DNA of 64,000 bases from Dipteris shenzhenensis (GCA_047967505.1 CM106538.1); one strand, 5' to 3'. Shown: positions 22,366-33,045, counted from the first letter of the stretch. Numbers and translations are program-made. The notes: a model not told the origin generated them from the letters alone.

Positions 22366-24640
22366 GGACATATTGGAGCTTGATGATTATTGGTTATTTT
22401 TATTGCATTTGTATAAATATTTAAGCTCATTTATTGTCATAAAAATCCTTGTAAAGCCTTTTATGCTATTTTTTACATTTATTGTCATATGAAGCACCTT
22501 GTAATAAACCCGACCATCCCGACCATTCACTAATTAACAAGTATCAGTGGGATGCATAAGTGGATATCATGTGGGCTGCATAAGTGGATATCAGTGGAAC
22601 AGTTTTTAGTGGATAGATTGCACCAGTTGGGTATCAGTGCTCAGATATCAATGGATGGACAGATTACATGAATCTTCACGAAGATTGAAGCTTTATCACT
22701 AGACGACATTTTATATTACTTGTAAAGCTTTATTGGCTAATTCTTTTACATTTGTACAAATATTTAAGCCTTGTAAAGCCTTTTAGGCTATTTCCCACAT
22801 TTATTGCCATATGAAGCCTTGTAAAGCCTTTTGGGCTATTTTCCACATTTATTGTATCAAGGGTTGTATATTGTACTTTACTTGTATGTATCTAAATTCT
22901 TCATTATCTTTTCTTGTAGGATTATGGAGCAATCAGCTAATGTGATGGCTATGCTAGATGACTCTGAGATCAGAGAATGGGTTTTTGATGTCACTTTGAA
23001 TTTCAAAGGAAAGGAATATAGCCCCAATGGCTTTGGTAGGTGGACTCGATATCACATGGGTAGAAGAGCCTGGTTTCTTCATCAAAAGGAAAAGAGACTC
23101 TTTCTACTTTTGTCAAAAAGGGAGTTCAATGGTGTTGAAGATCCATGGGATGCTACTTTCTTCAAAAAAGATATGACTTCAAGCCTTGTAGTAGGCATAA
23201 TAATTCAGCGAAAAGACACCTTTGTGGATATTTTAACAAAGAGTTCAGATCCTGAAGTTGGCGGTATGCATTTTATTGTGTCAAGGAGAGACGCAAAGAC
23301 CTTTGTGATGCCTCCTCCTCAACCATCAAAGTTTCCAGAGTTGCAAAGGGCATTGGAGACTCTTTCATATACTTGGGAGCAATTTCCTAGTGTGGTGGCA
23401 AAAAGGATGCATGCAAAGATAATGTTTGAATACTTTCAGGATGCAGAATATGCTCTCCATATGCAAGAATCATCACATGAAGGAGATCAAAAAGCTCAGA
23501 CTTCAATGCAGGGACAAGAAGAACAGGCACACTGTCACAAACCTGTAGAACATGAGCGCAAACTTCTAGAGCCAGAAATGGTGAATGTAACTAAGGATGA
23601 TGAAAAACAAGCCTTGAGTGCACGGGAATTAGCAAAAATTGAAGAAGATCAAGGTCGATCCACTGTAGTTATGCTAGAAGCTCTTGCTAGCAAACCACGA
23701 CGTGAAATGCAAAAGGCTAGTACTGCAAGAGCCACGGTTCCAAGCAGTAAGAAAAGACATCGTCCCACTGTAGAGAAAGATAATGTGGATGAAAAACGGT
23801 CAAAAAAAGAGAAAGATGAAGAAGACTCAGAATCCGAGGCTGAAGATGATCAAGATGAACTCACATCAATTAAAAATCTTAATCTGCGTCTTAATGAAGC
23901 AGTTACAGATGATGATGTGGGATATATCTGGGGTCAAAGGACGTGGTTTGTGAATGCCAAAGATGTGGAAGCTGCAGCTCTGTTTACTAATAGCCGAAGC
24001 CTTGATATATCCTATGCAATGCAAATATACGAGGCTTTGAGAGATGGTAAGAAACCTGTGGCAAGTAATGTGGTCTTGCGCCCAATAATGTTTTGTCCAA
24101 CCAAAAATAGTTTTCTGGATCAAATAACATTTACAGGGCCTACACATTTCGAGGAGATCTTCAGTCAATTCTTTAAAAACACTCTAAAAAATATTCCACA
24201 TGAACAAGGTGAAGAGGCACAAGGAGAGAATATGCTAAAGGAAGTCAAGAAGGAATTTCTCCTTCATTGCAGATTCCAGCCCATTGATGGTCAACATTGG
24301 GCTTATGCTTGTAATCAGATCGCAAGGGAAGCAAAGGAGGGCAAAAGACTCACTCCAGAACAATTTGTAAAGATAAGCTCATTCCATTATTATCCTGCAA
24401 TGATCTGTATATTCAAGCATGAGATTAAGTATTTGATTGAGTCCGAAAGACTTAATCATTATGTCCATGGAAAGCGTAAGATATCCTCAACATCAGAGGT
24501 CTTACAGAAGGCAAGGGTGATATGGACAACATTTGGTTCCCCAAATCCTGATTTGAAGCGAAAGGTCACAAAAGCAGACGCCGACACACTCACAAACTTT
24601 TATACTTCTTTGAGTGCAGTTGTGCCTAGGGGAACCCAAG
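22318..24640 (+). repeat. Plus-strand arm of a 2.3-kb inverted duplication
   Basis: From about 22318 to 24640 the sequence matches the reverse complement of 33045-30836 nearly base for base, including 5' untranslated sequence. The match ends in both copies after the codons for VPRGTQ. The plus copy then runs into unrelated sequence. Confidence 0.93.
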
Positions 24641-24666
24641 GGGAACTCAGAAGGACTAGGATGTAA
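22924..24666 (+). CDS. Unrecognised protein, N-terminal block of the triple-protease gene (truncated copy)
   Basis: ATG at 22924 follows a splice acceptor (TTTCTTGTAG, ending 22919), so I place the start there rather than at the upstream in-frame ATG at 22831, which reads intron-like sequence. The frame codes for 580 residues without a stop. Residues 1-150 are globular, with a WTRYHMGRRAWFLHQKEKRL segment. Around 190-340 the chain is charged and low in complexity, with an acidic stretch (EEDSESEAEDDQDE) and KKRHRP/KRSKKEK basic clusters that could serve as nuclear localisation signals. The last 200 residues include FLLHCRFQPIDGQHWAYACN and HYVHGKRKISSTSEV. I recognise no family. It ends abruptly after VPRGTQ with eight unrelated residues, whereas the minus copy continues for hundreds more. 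Confidence 0.7.
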   Translation: MEQSANVMAMLDDSEIREWVFDVTLNFKGKEYSPNGFGRWTRYHMGRRAWFLHQKEKRLFLLLSKREFNGVEDPWDATFFKKDMTSSLVVGIIIQRKDTFVDILTKSSDPEVGGMHFIVSRRDAKTFVMPPPQPSKFPELQRALETLSYTWEQFPSVVAKRMHAKIMFEYFQDAEYALHMQESSHEGDQKAQTSMQGQEEQAHCHKPVEHERKLLEPEMVNVTKDDEKQALSARELAKIEEDQGRSTVVMLEALASKPRREMQKASTARATVPSSKKRHRPTVEKDNVDEKRSKKEKDEEDSESEAEDDQDELTSIKNLNLRLNEAVTDDDVGYIWGQRTWFVNAKDVEAAALFTNSRSLDISYAMQIYEALRDGKKPVASNVVLRPIMFCPTKNSFLDQITFTGPTHFEEIFSQFFKNTLKNIPHEQGEEAQGENMLKEVKKEFLLHCRFQPIDGQHWAYACNQIAREAKEGKRLTPEQFVKISSFHYYPAMICIFKHEIKYLIESERLNHYVHGKRKISSTSEVLQKARVIWTTFGSPNPDLKRKVTKADADTLTNFYTSLSAVVPRGTQGELRRTRM

Positions 24667-24928
24667 GAAATAAGGGAGTGTTTGTGGAAGGACTAGGATG
24701 GAAGAATACAAGTACACTAAGGCACGATGTGTTCACTACGATAAGGATAAGGGTTGGAATAAAGTGAGTGGCACGATGTGTTCACTATGATAAGGGTTGG
24801 AATAAAGCGAGTGGAGATTGAATGCTCTACTTTAAGTGAGTGGAGATGATAAGGATAAGGGTTGGAATAAAGTGAGAGAAGCATTGCGAATGCTCTACTT
24901 TAAGTGAGTGGAGATTGTCCAATTGAAT
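24667..24928. repeat. Short direct repeats after the truncation point
   Basis: GATAAGGATAAGGGTTGGAA, GGCACGATGTGTTCACTA and AATGCTCTACTTTAAGTGAG each recur two or three times. The block begins where homology to the inverted copy stops. Confidence 0.7.
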
Positions 24929-25250
24929 AAAATTCTAATCACACAAGGATTTATTTCCAAATAATCACATCATCACACATTCATATCATAAAATTGTGTG
25001 CATGAAGAAATATATTACAAATAGTACATCATCACATATTCATATCAAAATTCTCATCACACAAGGATTTATTTCCAAATAATCACATCATCACACATTC
25101 ATATCATAAAATTGTGTGCATGAAATAAATATATTACAAATATTACATCATCACATATTCATATCAAAATTCTCATGACACAAGGATTTATTTCCAAATA
25201 ATCACATCATCACACATTCATATCATAAAATTGTGTGCATAAAGAAATTA
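24929..25250. repeat. 118-bp tandem repeat, about 2.7 copies
   Basis: The unit starting AAATTCT, then CACAAGGATTTATTTCC, begins near 24929, 25047 and 25166 with only scattered differences. It lies just 3' of the minus-strand gene. Confidence 0.9.
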
Positions 25251-25338
25251 TGTAAATATCATGATTATGCCACTTAAGTAATAAGTCACAAATTGGTGTA
25301 TAATCAACAAAAACTACAAACACAACATCATACATGCA

Positions 25339-26640
25339 TCACAACTCTTGTGATGCTTCTAGTGGAGACTGTGGCAACTCTTCGGATGCTTCCAATGGAG
25401 GCTATGGTGCTGTAGATGTACACTCGGTCTCTACTTCTTCTGTAGTATGTAGTGCTTTCGGAGTAGACTCAGTATCCTCTTCCTTAAATGCAAGCGGAGG
25501 CGGTGGCAACTCTTTTGATGCTTCCAGTGGAGGCTGTGGTGCTGTAGGTGTACATTTGGTCTCTGTAGTGTGCAGTGCTTTCATAGTAGACTCAGTCTCC
25601 TCTTTCTTAAAGGGAAGCTCTGGTATTGCTTCAGTTGCACGTTGTATTCTAATGGCAGCAATTAGGTCTCGAATGATTTCAGCCCTAAATAATTGTATAT
25701 CCTCCTCTGAATATTTGAGCTCCAAAGAGTCTTCCGATGAGATCTGTGGCTTAAGTGAGAAAATTTCTTTGAAAATCAACATGCAGTTGTAGGCAAATCT
25801 CCACCCACAACTATGCCCATCTTCCTGCTCTACTACTAAACGCTTTTGGAAGTCTACCGAGTCTTTGTACTGTCCTGTTTCTCTGATAGCAGATACCAAC
25901 TTCTCAATCGACCTGCTCATCGTGACATATTAAAAAAACTTAGTGTATCTATCACATAAGGTACATAATATAGAAGTAACAACAGATTAATAGAATACTT
26001 ATGTTTGCACTGAGCCATGAAAGCCTGCAATCGAGTTAACAAACCAACAATAGTTGTCTTCAAGGTTCCAAACCACCAGACTCCAATGTTCCCTACACGA
26101 ATACTTAAGAACCATTATTATTTAACACAATGTTGCCAGTATAAGATGAAAATAAAGGTTGCCATGATACTTACATCTCATGATATGCCATAAATAGGAC
26201 TCGCACACCATGTAAATGTAAAGGCTATAATAATTTACAAACATCGGCTATTGTCTTTCTGCTATCGCTAAGTATAGGAGAAAGGAGGGAATCCAACATA
26301 TACACACGATTTTGTACGACTCTACCAAATCGTGAGATAACTATACTGCACCAACAAATAAATGAATATTAGCTTATTAGATTTAATCAAAATAAATGAA
26401 TATTAGCTTATTAGCTTATTAGATTTAATCAAAATATTGAATTATCAAGTAGAGAAAAAGTTTGTATCAAACCTGAGAATGGCCATCATAACGTTGTTAT
26501 TGACCTCATTTGAAGCTCTAGAGAGAATTGAAATCTCCTCTCCCCCAAATTCAAGATACTGAGGTCTATGTTGAATCATAACCCTAACATTAAAAGAGCT
26601 TCCCAATTCTTTTAATGAAGCCATGTTTGTAGAGTTGAGG
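25339..26640 (-). pseudogene. C48 (Ulp1-like) protease module 3 and C-terminal repeat tail
   Basis: Module 3 begins within exon 26937-26473 (about 26640). It continues in exons 26345-26175 (171 bp), 26092-26003 (90 bp) and 25912 to the end. Residues in order: YMLDSLLSPILSDSRKT, a TAG at LL-stop-PL, then EHWSLVVWNLEDNYCWFVNS and EQEDGHSCGWRFAYNC. The His-Trp pair, the Gln six residues before Cys, and Cys-Gly are the arrangement of C48 peptidases, with Asn where the acidic member of the triad is expected. The tail carries repeats (PPLEASKELPPPP, KALHTTE) and stops at TAG 25402-25404. In frame beyond it, two more PLEAS repeats run to a TGA at 25339-25341, so the TAG probably arose from CAG. Domain assignment rests on motif spacing only. 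Confidence 0.65.
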
Positions 26641-27686
26641 TCAACTATCCTCTTTGACTCTTTGATGGCATTCATTTCGCAATCAATGATTGCTCGAATG
26701 GTACATGTTATAAATGCATAGAGATGCAAATCCGTATATGTTGATAGTGTGGTGTCATTTTGCATCTCAAAAATTTGACCAAGTACCAAAAAGCAATTGT
26801 AGCCCACCCTCCATCCACAATTATAGATGTGGCTATTATCTTGATGTGATACCTGACATGTTATATACTCTATTTGTTGTGCCAAGTCACATTGCCGCAT
26901 TACTATGTCGATAGCATCTACTAATTTTCGAGCTGATCTGCATATCAAAACATATAACAACAGTGAATATGTGCATTGCATATCAATCTACATGTCAAGA
27001 AGTGACAACAAGTGTAGTCTATACTTATACTAACACATTGCCATGGACGGATGTCATTGAGTTTGCAAAGAAGCACTTCTTCGCAAGGATGTCCACGACT
27101 ACCAGACTCCAATGTGAGCTGCATTATCAATAAAGAATAATTACTGTGTTTGAGACAATTCTAGCAATGCAATAGAAAAAACAAGTAGGGTTTGATGCTT
27201 ACTTCTCATAATATGCTGTAAAAATAACTTGTGCGTCATTCATAGGAATGTGCTTCAACCACTTGCAAACATTCTCTATGGTTTCTTCTTTGTTGCTAAG
27301 CACTTCCGAAATACGAGGATCGAGCATATATGAAACGCTTTGTATATTTTGCAGAAAATTTGCTATAACATTACTATATTAAAAAAAAAAGTATTAGCTT
27401 CTTGGGTTTAATAAAAATAAGCAAAGTATAAAGCCAAGGAAAAGGCTGCATCAAACCTGAGGATGGTTGTAATGACTTTGACATTAACCTCATTCTTAGG
27501 ATTCAAGAGGATTGAAATCTCTTCTTCACCAAATTCAAAAAAATGAGGTTATTGTCGAATTAACAACATAGCAGTGAATGAACTTCCAATCTGCTCCAAT
27601 AGATTCATATTTTTATGACTCATCTTATTGAGGGAGTAGTCTACATCGTATTCTTCTTCACTTGCTATGTCCTCCACATCCTCCTT
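26640..27686 (-). pseudogene. C48 (Ulp1-like) protease module 2
   Basis: Exons 27686-27457, 27373-27203 (171 bp), 27118-27029 (90 bp) and 26937 onward form a second copy of the module, with the same intron phases as modules 1 and 3. Motifs: FGEEEISILLNPKNEVN, YMLDPRISEVLSNKEETIE, SHWSLVVVDILAKKCFFANS and YNCGWRVGYNCFLVLGQ. A TAA interrupts the first exon after LLIRQ. The stretch before the Cys is longer than in modules 1 and 3 (HQDNSHIYNCG), so the oxyanion Gln is displaced. This is the most diverged module. The 90-bp exon is followed by ATAAGT instead of GTAAGT. Confidence 0.62.
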
Positions 27687-28152
27687 CTGCCATAAAAATA
27701 TAAAAAAGTTATGCGATGTACACATCCCAAATAAAGGCTTAAACAAGCAGATAAGGTTTCATACATGCTTTCATTAGTGTAAGTCTCTCCTCTGCTTGGA
27801 GCAAAAATTTAAAAAGGTCTCATACACGCTTTCATTAGAGTGAGTCTCTCCTTCTCTTAGATGAAAAATTTAAAAAGTTATGAGATTTACACATCCCAAA
27901 TAAAAATAATGGTTTAAATAATCATAGAAGTATAAAGATAGCATGCTTTCATTAGACAAGTTATGAGATTTACACATTCCAAATAAAATTAATGGTTTAA
28001 ATAATCATAAAAGTATAAAGATAGCATGCTTTCATTAGACTCGGTCTCTTCTCCTTTTGGAAGAAAATATAAAAAAGTTATGAGATTTATACATCCCAAT
28101 TCCCAATTAAAGGCTGGAACAAGCATACAAGTATAAAGATAAGGTTTTATAC
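27687..28152. repeat. Tandem repeats in the intron between modules 1 and 2
   Basis: Phrases AAGTTATGAGATTTACACAT, ATGGTTTAAATAATCATA, AGTATAAAGATAGCATGC and TTTCATTAGACT recur about four times with a loose period of 100-120 bp, and each carries GTCTCTCCT-like pieces. Part of this may be a degenerate amplified exon edge. Confidence 0.75.
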
Positions 28153-29254
28153 ATGCTGCAATGTAGTCATATTTTCATGTTGTTTCCCAATGGTAGTAAT
28201 TAGATGCTGAATACTCTCAGCCCAAAATGCTAGCAGATCAGCTTCTGTATATGATTCCATTTTGACTGGTATCTCCAAATCAAAAATCTCTCTAAGAAAC
28301 AACATGCAGTTGTAGGCAACTCTCCACCCACAGCTGTGTCCATCTTTTTGCTCCATTGGCAGACGTCTTTTGAATTCTACTTGATCTTGTTGCTCCGTGG
28401 TTGTTCTGACAGCAGATACTAGCCGATATGCAGCACTGTCCAGCATGACATATGAAATATATTAATATGTCATGATCATAAGATACAAAATAAGAAAGTA
28501 TCAAAAATATTAAGAGAACAATTACCTTGGGGAGTTGGCATGATAGCCTTCTATTGAATTCACAAACCATAAATGGTTGAGTTCAAGGTCCCAGAAGATC
28601 AGACTCCAATGTGAGCTACACGACCAGAATAAAAATGATTATTGTTTTACACAAACTTGCCAAAGAAATAGTAAAAATAAGGTTAGAGTTGATACTTACG
28701 CCTCATGATAAGGCATTAAGATGACTCGCACCCCATCTAAATTCAAAGGGCTTAACCAGGTACAAACATCTTCTATAGTCTTTTAAGGAGAGCTAAGAAT
28801 AGAAGAAAGGAGAGCATCGAGCATGTAGACACGATGCTACACTGTACTAGGAAGCTGAGAAATAACTACACTACACCAAGAAATAAACAAACATTAGCTC
28901 ATAGAATTGATTTGCATTCTGCACTAGGAAACTGATATATAACTGAACTGTGAATAAATAAACAAATGTTAGCTTATTGAAGTAGCAATAAATAAATAAA
29001 CATTACCTGAGAATGGCCAAGATAACATTGTCATTAACCTCTTTTAAAGGATTGGAGAGGATTGAAACCTCCTCTCTACCAAAGCTTAAATACTGAGGTT
29101 CTCGTTTCAAAACGATCCTAACTTGAAATGAGCTCTCCATTTTATCTAATGCAGCTAAATTTGATTTTTCAATCAAATTTAGAGGTGGTTGCATTGTTGA
29201 AGTAGAAGGGAGTGCCTCCGTATTGACTTCATCCATTTCTTCTCCCTCTATTGC
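28153..29254 (-). pseudogene. C48 (Ulp1-like) protease module 1
   Basis: Exons 29254-29007, 28870-28700 (171 bp), 28615-28526 (90 bp) and 28435-28153 join with consistent phases (0,2,2,2,0) and canonical GT/AG borders. Motifs: FGREEVSILSNPLKEVN; YMLDALLSSILSS; SHWSLIFWDLELNHLWFVNS; EQKDGHSCGWRVAYNCMLFL. The Gln, five residues and Cys-Gly spacing equals that of Ulp1-type proteases, and HW precedes it as the catalytic His would. The acidic residue is replaced by Asn (FVNS). Two stops lie in the 171-bp exon (TAG 28837-28839, TAA 28783-28785), so this copy cannot make the full protein. C48 proteases cleave SUMO-like modifiers or act as transposon or viral processing enzymes; which applies here is unknown. 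Confidence 0.68.
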
Positions 29255-29347
29255 CTGTAAACAAATATGAGAGATTAGATTCATTATCTTTAAATTTAAA
29301 TCTTATTTAAAAAATTGTATTTAGTTGAGAAATAGAGAGTTCATACC

Positions 29348-31452
29348 GCTAAGTATTGTCGTAGTGGCCTTTTTTTATAACCCTGCGAGCCATAATTATC
29401 AAAGAAGGCATCATCATATTTGTCTTCATCCACCAACCTCTCTGTGAATGGGTCATGTAAGTCCATCTTTTCATCATCAACAACTGGGACATTATGATCT
29501 TCAAGGTAATCATCCATGTCATCAGTGTCCTTGTGGTCTATCTCTTTTTCATAGCATGTGGTTAGATCTGCTTGAAGCTGGAAATAGGCCATGAAATGCT
29601 TATTTTCAATAATATTGGTGGAGTTGCCTTTTCTTAGGAGATCCTCAAATAAATATCCCATCCTGCACAAGGTGACCTCCCAACCTACCGGCAGCAAATT
29701 CTCCATTATGGTAAGCAAGAGACTCCCACTTTTTGCAGGACTTCCATAGTTGTTTTTTTGATAATGTATGGACCTGGGAATATCTTGCTCTTCTAGCATC
29801 AATCTCAAATTATTTGAATTCCCTCTTATGTTCTTTTGTAAGGAGTGATCAGGGTTGGGACTCCGCATACACAGAAAGAATGATTCAAGAGTTTGAATCG
29901 CTATGCCACATTCTCTCTTGCCTCTCTTTGCTGCATAAACACCACTATAGATCTTCAAATCTGATGAATATGCTCGCTCTAGAGTAACCTGCATGGCTTC
30001 TTTGTCTTTTTTATCAACAAATATGACAATGTTACAAATCGCCACTTTGCTAATGGTGGTATATACTATTCTATCAATGAAGTTATGGATATCATCGCTA
30101 GAAACTTCATTGATAAAGAATAGTTGTGGCTTATCCCATGCTGACTCATTCTTGAAGAAGTCATCTTCTGAGACTCCCCTAAAGTTGACAAGCTTTCCAG
30201 ACTCTACCGTAACCTCTACATTGAATTGAAAGCTTTGGTGCATATCTGTTGGCATTCTTATCTCGCTAATTAATCTTTCCACATATGCAACCACCTGTTG
30301 TGGGATCTCTTTTCTCATATAAGAGGTTACTATTTCCGACCCATCTTCATCCTTTTTAATCCACCTGTTTGCCCATAGCTTTACCTTGGGTGTTGACAAA
30401 GAAGCTATATGCTTCACCACATTATAGTCAATGTTACAATGAGTAAGTGGAATTTGTTTCTCTGATAGCAAATACTTGATGGCACTATGCATTGCATCAC
30501 GCCTCACCTGTACATTGATGCATTCTTCCATGCAGTGGTCTTTGTCTTTTTTTCCAAAAAACCATTCTTTCTTTAAAATTTTTTGTGCTGCCATGGATGC
30601 ATACTTATCAGGTAAGTACTTTACAGGCCTCCACATCCTTGCCGTCAACTCCTTCTTATCCATTACCTTTGACTTGCCGGAGATAAACAAAGGAGCTTCA
30701 TAGGTCAGCTGTCCACGCTCACAAGCAATGCACGTTTCAAGCATCTCATTGAACACTTCAACAGGACGAAATATGATAGAAGTGTAGTCGGCATATCTGT
30801 CCCTCACCACCTTGAGGCTTGTCATACTTTCTTCCCGCTCTTGGGTTCCCCTAGGCACAAATGCACTCAAAGAAGTATAAAAGTTTGTGAGTGTGTCGGC
30901 GTCTGCTTTTGTGACCTTTCGCTTCAAATCAGGATTTGGAGAACCAAATGTTGTCCATATCACCCTTGCCTTCTGTAAGACCTCTGATGTTGAGGATATC
31001 TTACGCTTTCCATGGACATAATGATTAAGTCTTTCGGACTCAATCAAATACTTAATCTCATGCTTGAATATACAGATCGTTGCAGGATAATAATGGAATG
31101 AGCTTATCTTTACAAATTGTTCTGGAGTGAGTCTTTTGCCCTCCTTTGCTTCCCTTGCGATCTGATTACAAGCATAAGCCCAATGTTGACCATCAATGGG
31201 CTGGAATCTGCAATGAAGGAGAAATTCCTTCTTGACTTCCTTTAGCATATTCTCTCCTTGTGCCTCTTCGCCTTGTTCATGTGGAATATTTTTTAGAGTG
31301 TTTTTAAAGAATTGACTGAAGATCTCCTCGAAATGTGTAGGCCTTGTAAATGTTATTTGATCTAGAAAACTATTTTTGGATTTGCATTGCATAGGATATA
31401 TCAAGGCTTCGGCTATTAGTAAACAGAGCTGCAGCTTCCACATCTTTGGCAT
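29348..31452 (-). pseudogene. Central block of the triple-protease gene, unrecognised
   Basis: This is an open frame of 703 residues directly continuing the N-terminal block in the same frame after a single TGA (31453-31455). The first 23 or so residues are out of register with the plus copy because of two deletions. From KNSFLDQITF on, the frame matches the plus copy up to VPRGTQ and then extends alone. Later segments include RMWRPVKYLPDKYASMAAQK, WFFGKKDKDHCMEECINVQV and GWEVTLCRMGYLFEDLLRKG, then an acidic tail (DDMDDYLEDHNVPVVDDEKM). It ends at a splice donor (GCG/GTATGA, exon end 29348 or 29347). I recognise no domain. The size and unique copy suggest a replication or transposition protein, but that is a guess. 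Confidence 0.6.
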
Positions 31453-32448
31453 TCACAAACCACATCTAACTGCTTCATTAAGACACAGATTAAGATTTTT
31501 GATTGATGTGAGTTCATCGTGATCATCTTCAGCCTCGGATTCTGAGTCTTCTTCATCTTTCTCTTTTTTTGACCGTTTTTCATCCACATTATCTTTTGCT
31601 ACAGTGGGACGATGTCTTTTCTTACTGCTTGGAACCGTGGCTCTTGCAGTACTAGCCTTTTGCATTTCACGTCGTGGTTTGCTAGCAAGAGCTTCTAGCA
31701 TAACTACAGTGGATCGACCTTGATCTTCTTCAATTTTTGCTAATTCCCGTGCACTCAAGGCTTGTTTTTCATCATCCTTAGTTACATCCACCATTTCTGG
31801 CTCTAGAAGTTTGCGCTCATGTTCTACAGGTTTGTGACAATGTGCCTGTTCTTCTTGTCGCTGCATTGAAGTCTGAGCTTTTTGATCTCCTTCATGTGAT
31901 GATTCTTGCATATGGGGAGCATATTCTGCATCCTGAAAGTATTCAAACATTATCTTTGCATGCATCCTTTTTGCCACCACACTAGGAAATTGCTCCCAAG
32001 TATATGAAAGAGTCTCCAATGCCCTTTGCAGCTCTGGAAACTTTGATGGTTGAGGAGGAGGCATCACAAAGGTCTTTGCGTCTCTCCTTGACACAATAAA
32101 ATGCATACCGCCAACTTCAGGATATGAACTCTTTGTTAAAATATCCACAAAGGTGTCTTTTCGCTGAATTATTATGCCTAATACAAGGCTTGAAGTCATA
32201 TCTTTTTTGAAGAAAGTAGCATCCCATGGATCTTCAACACCATTGAACTCCCTTTTTGACATAAGTAGAAAGAGTCTCTTTTCCTTTTGATGAAGAAACC
32301 AAGCTCTTCTACCCATGTGATATCGAGTCCACCTACCAAAGCCATTGGGGCTATATTCCTTTCCTTTGAAATTCAAAGTGACATTAGAAACCCATTCTCT
32401 GATCTCAGAGTCATTTAGCATAGCCATCACATTAGCTGATTGCTCCAT
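31453..32448 (-). pseudogene. N-terminal block of the triple-protease gene (minus copy)
   Basis: ATG at 32448 follows TCTTGTAG (acceptor ending 32453), mirroring the plus copy. The frame codes for 331 residues closely matching the plus copy (MEQSANVMAML start, acidic SESEAEDDHDELT, basic KKRHRP clusters). It stops at TGA 31453-31455 because a net 34-bp deletion after LNEAV changes the frame. The next frame block starts at the very next codon, so a second, 74-bp deletion restores register downstream. Confidence 0.8.
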
Positions 32449-32539
32449 AATCCTACAAGAAAAGATAATGAAGAATTTAGATACATACAAGTAAAGTACA
32501 ATATAAAACCCTTGATACAATAAATGTGGGAAATAGCCC

Positions 32540-33000
32540 AAAAGGCTTTACAAGGCTTCATATGGCAATAAATGTGGGAAATAGCCTAAAAGGCTTAAAT
32601 ATTTGTACAAATGTAAAAGAATTAGCCAATAAAGCTTTACAAGTAATATAAAATGTCGTCTAGTGATAAAGCTTCAATCTTCGTGAAGATTCATGTAATC
32701 TGTCCATCCATTGATATCTGTGCACTGATACCCAACTGATGCAATCTATCCACTAAAAACTGTTCCACTGATATCCACTTATGCAGCCCACATGATATCC
32801 ACTTATGCATCCCACTAATACTCGTTAATTAGTGAATGGTCGGGATGGTCGGGTTTATTACAAGGCGCTTCATATGACAATAAATGTAAAAAATAGCATA
32901 AAAGGCTTTACAAGGATTTTTATGACAATAAATGAGCTTAAATATTTATACAAATGCAATAAAAATAACCAATAATCATCAAGCTCCAATATGTCCCATG
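32540..33000 (-). promoter_or_regulatory. 5' region with repeated GGCTTTACAAGG boxes
   Basis: Upstream of the ATG the phrase GCCTTGTAAAGCCTTTTGGG and its variants, followed by CTATTTTCCACATTTATTG, occurs three times on the gene strand. The plus copy has the same at 22430-22860. It is probably part of the 5' UTR intron or promoter; no core promoter element is certain. Confidence 0.4.
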
Positions 33001-33045
33001 ACATGTAATCTGTCCACTGATATATGTAATCTGTCCACTGATATC

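Larger units (their letters stand above)
30836..33045 (-). repeat. Minus-strand arm of the inverted duplication
   Basis: Reverse complement of 22318-24640. It differs mainly by two deletions inside the coding frame (near 31460 and near 31385) and fewer 27-bp units at its outer edge. About 6.2 kb separate the two arms. Confidence 0.93.

Noticed and set aside
22831-22923. Upstream in-frame ATG as the start of the 22924 gene
   Set aside because: The extension (MGYFPHLLYQGLY) contains the splice acceptor at 22918 and reads like intron; the same holds at 32541 on the minus copy.
22318-33045. Standard Mutator-like transposon with terminal inverted repeats
   Set aside because: No 9-bp target duplication could be found at 22262/33046 and no MULE transposase motif is seen; left open as a finding instead.
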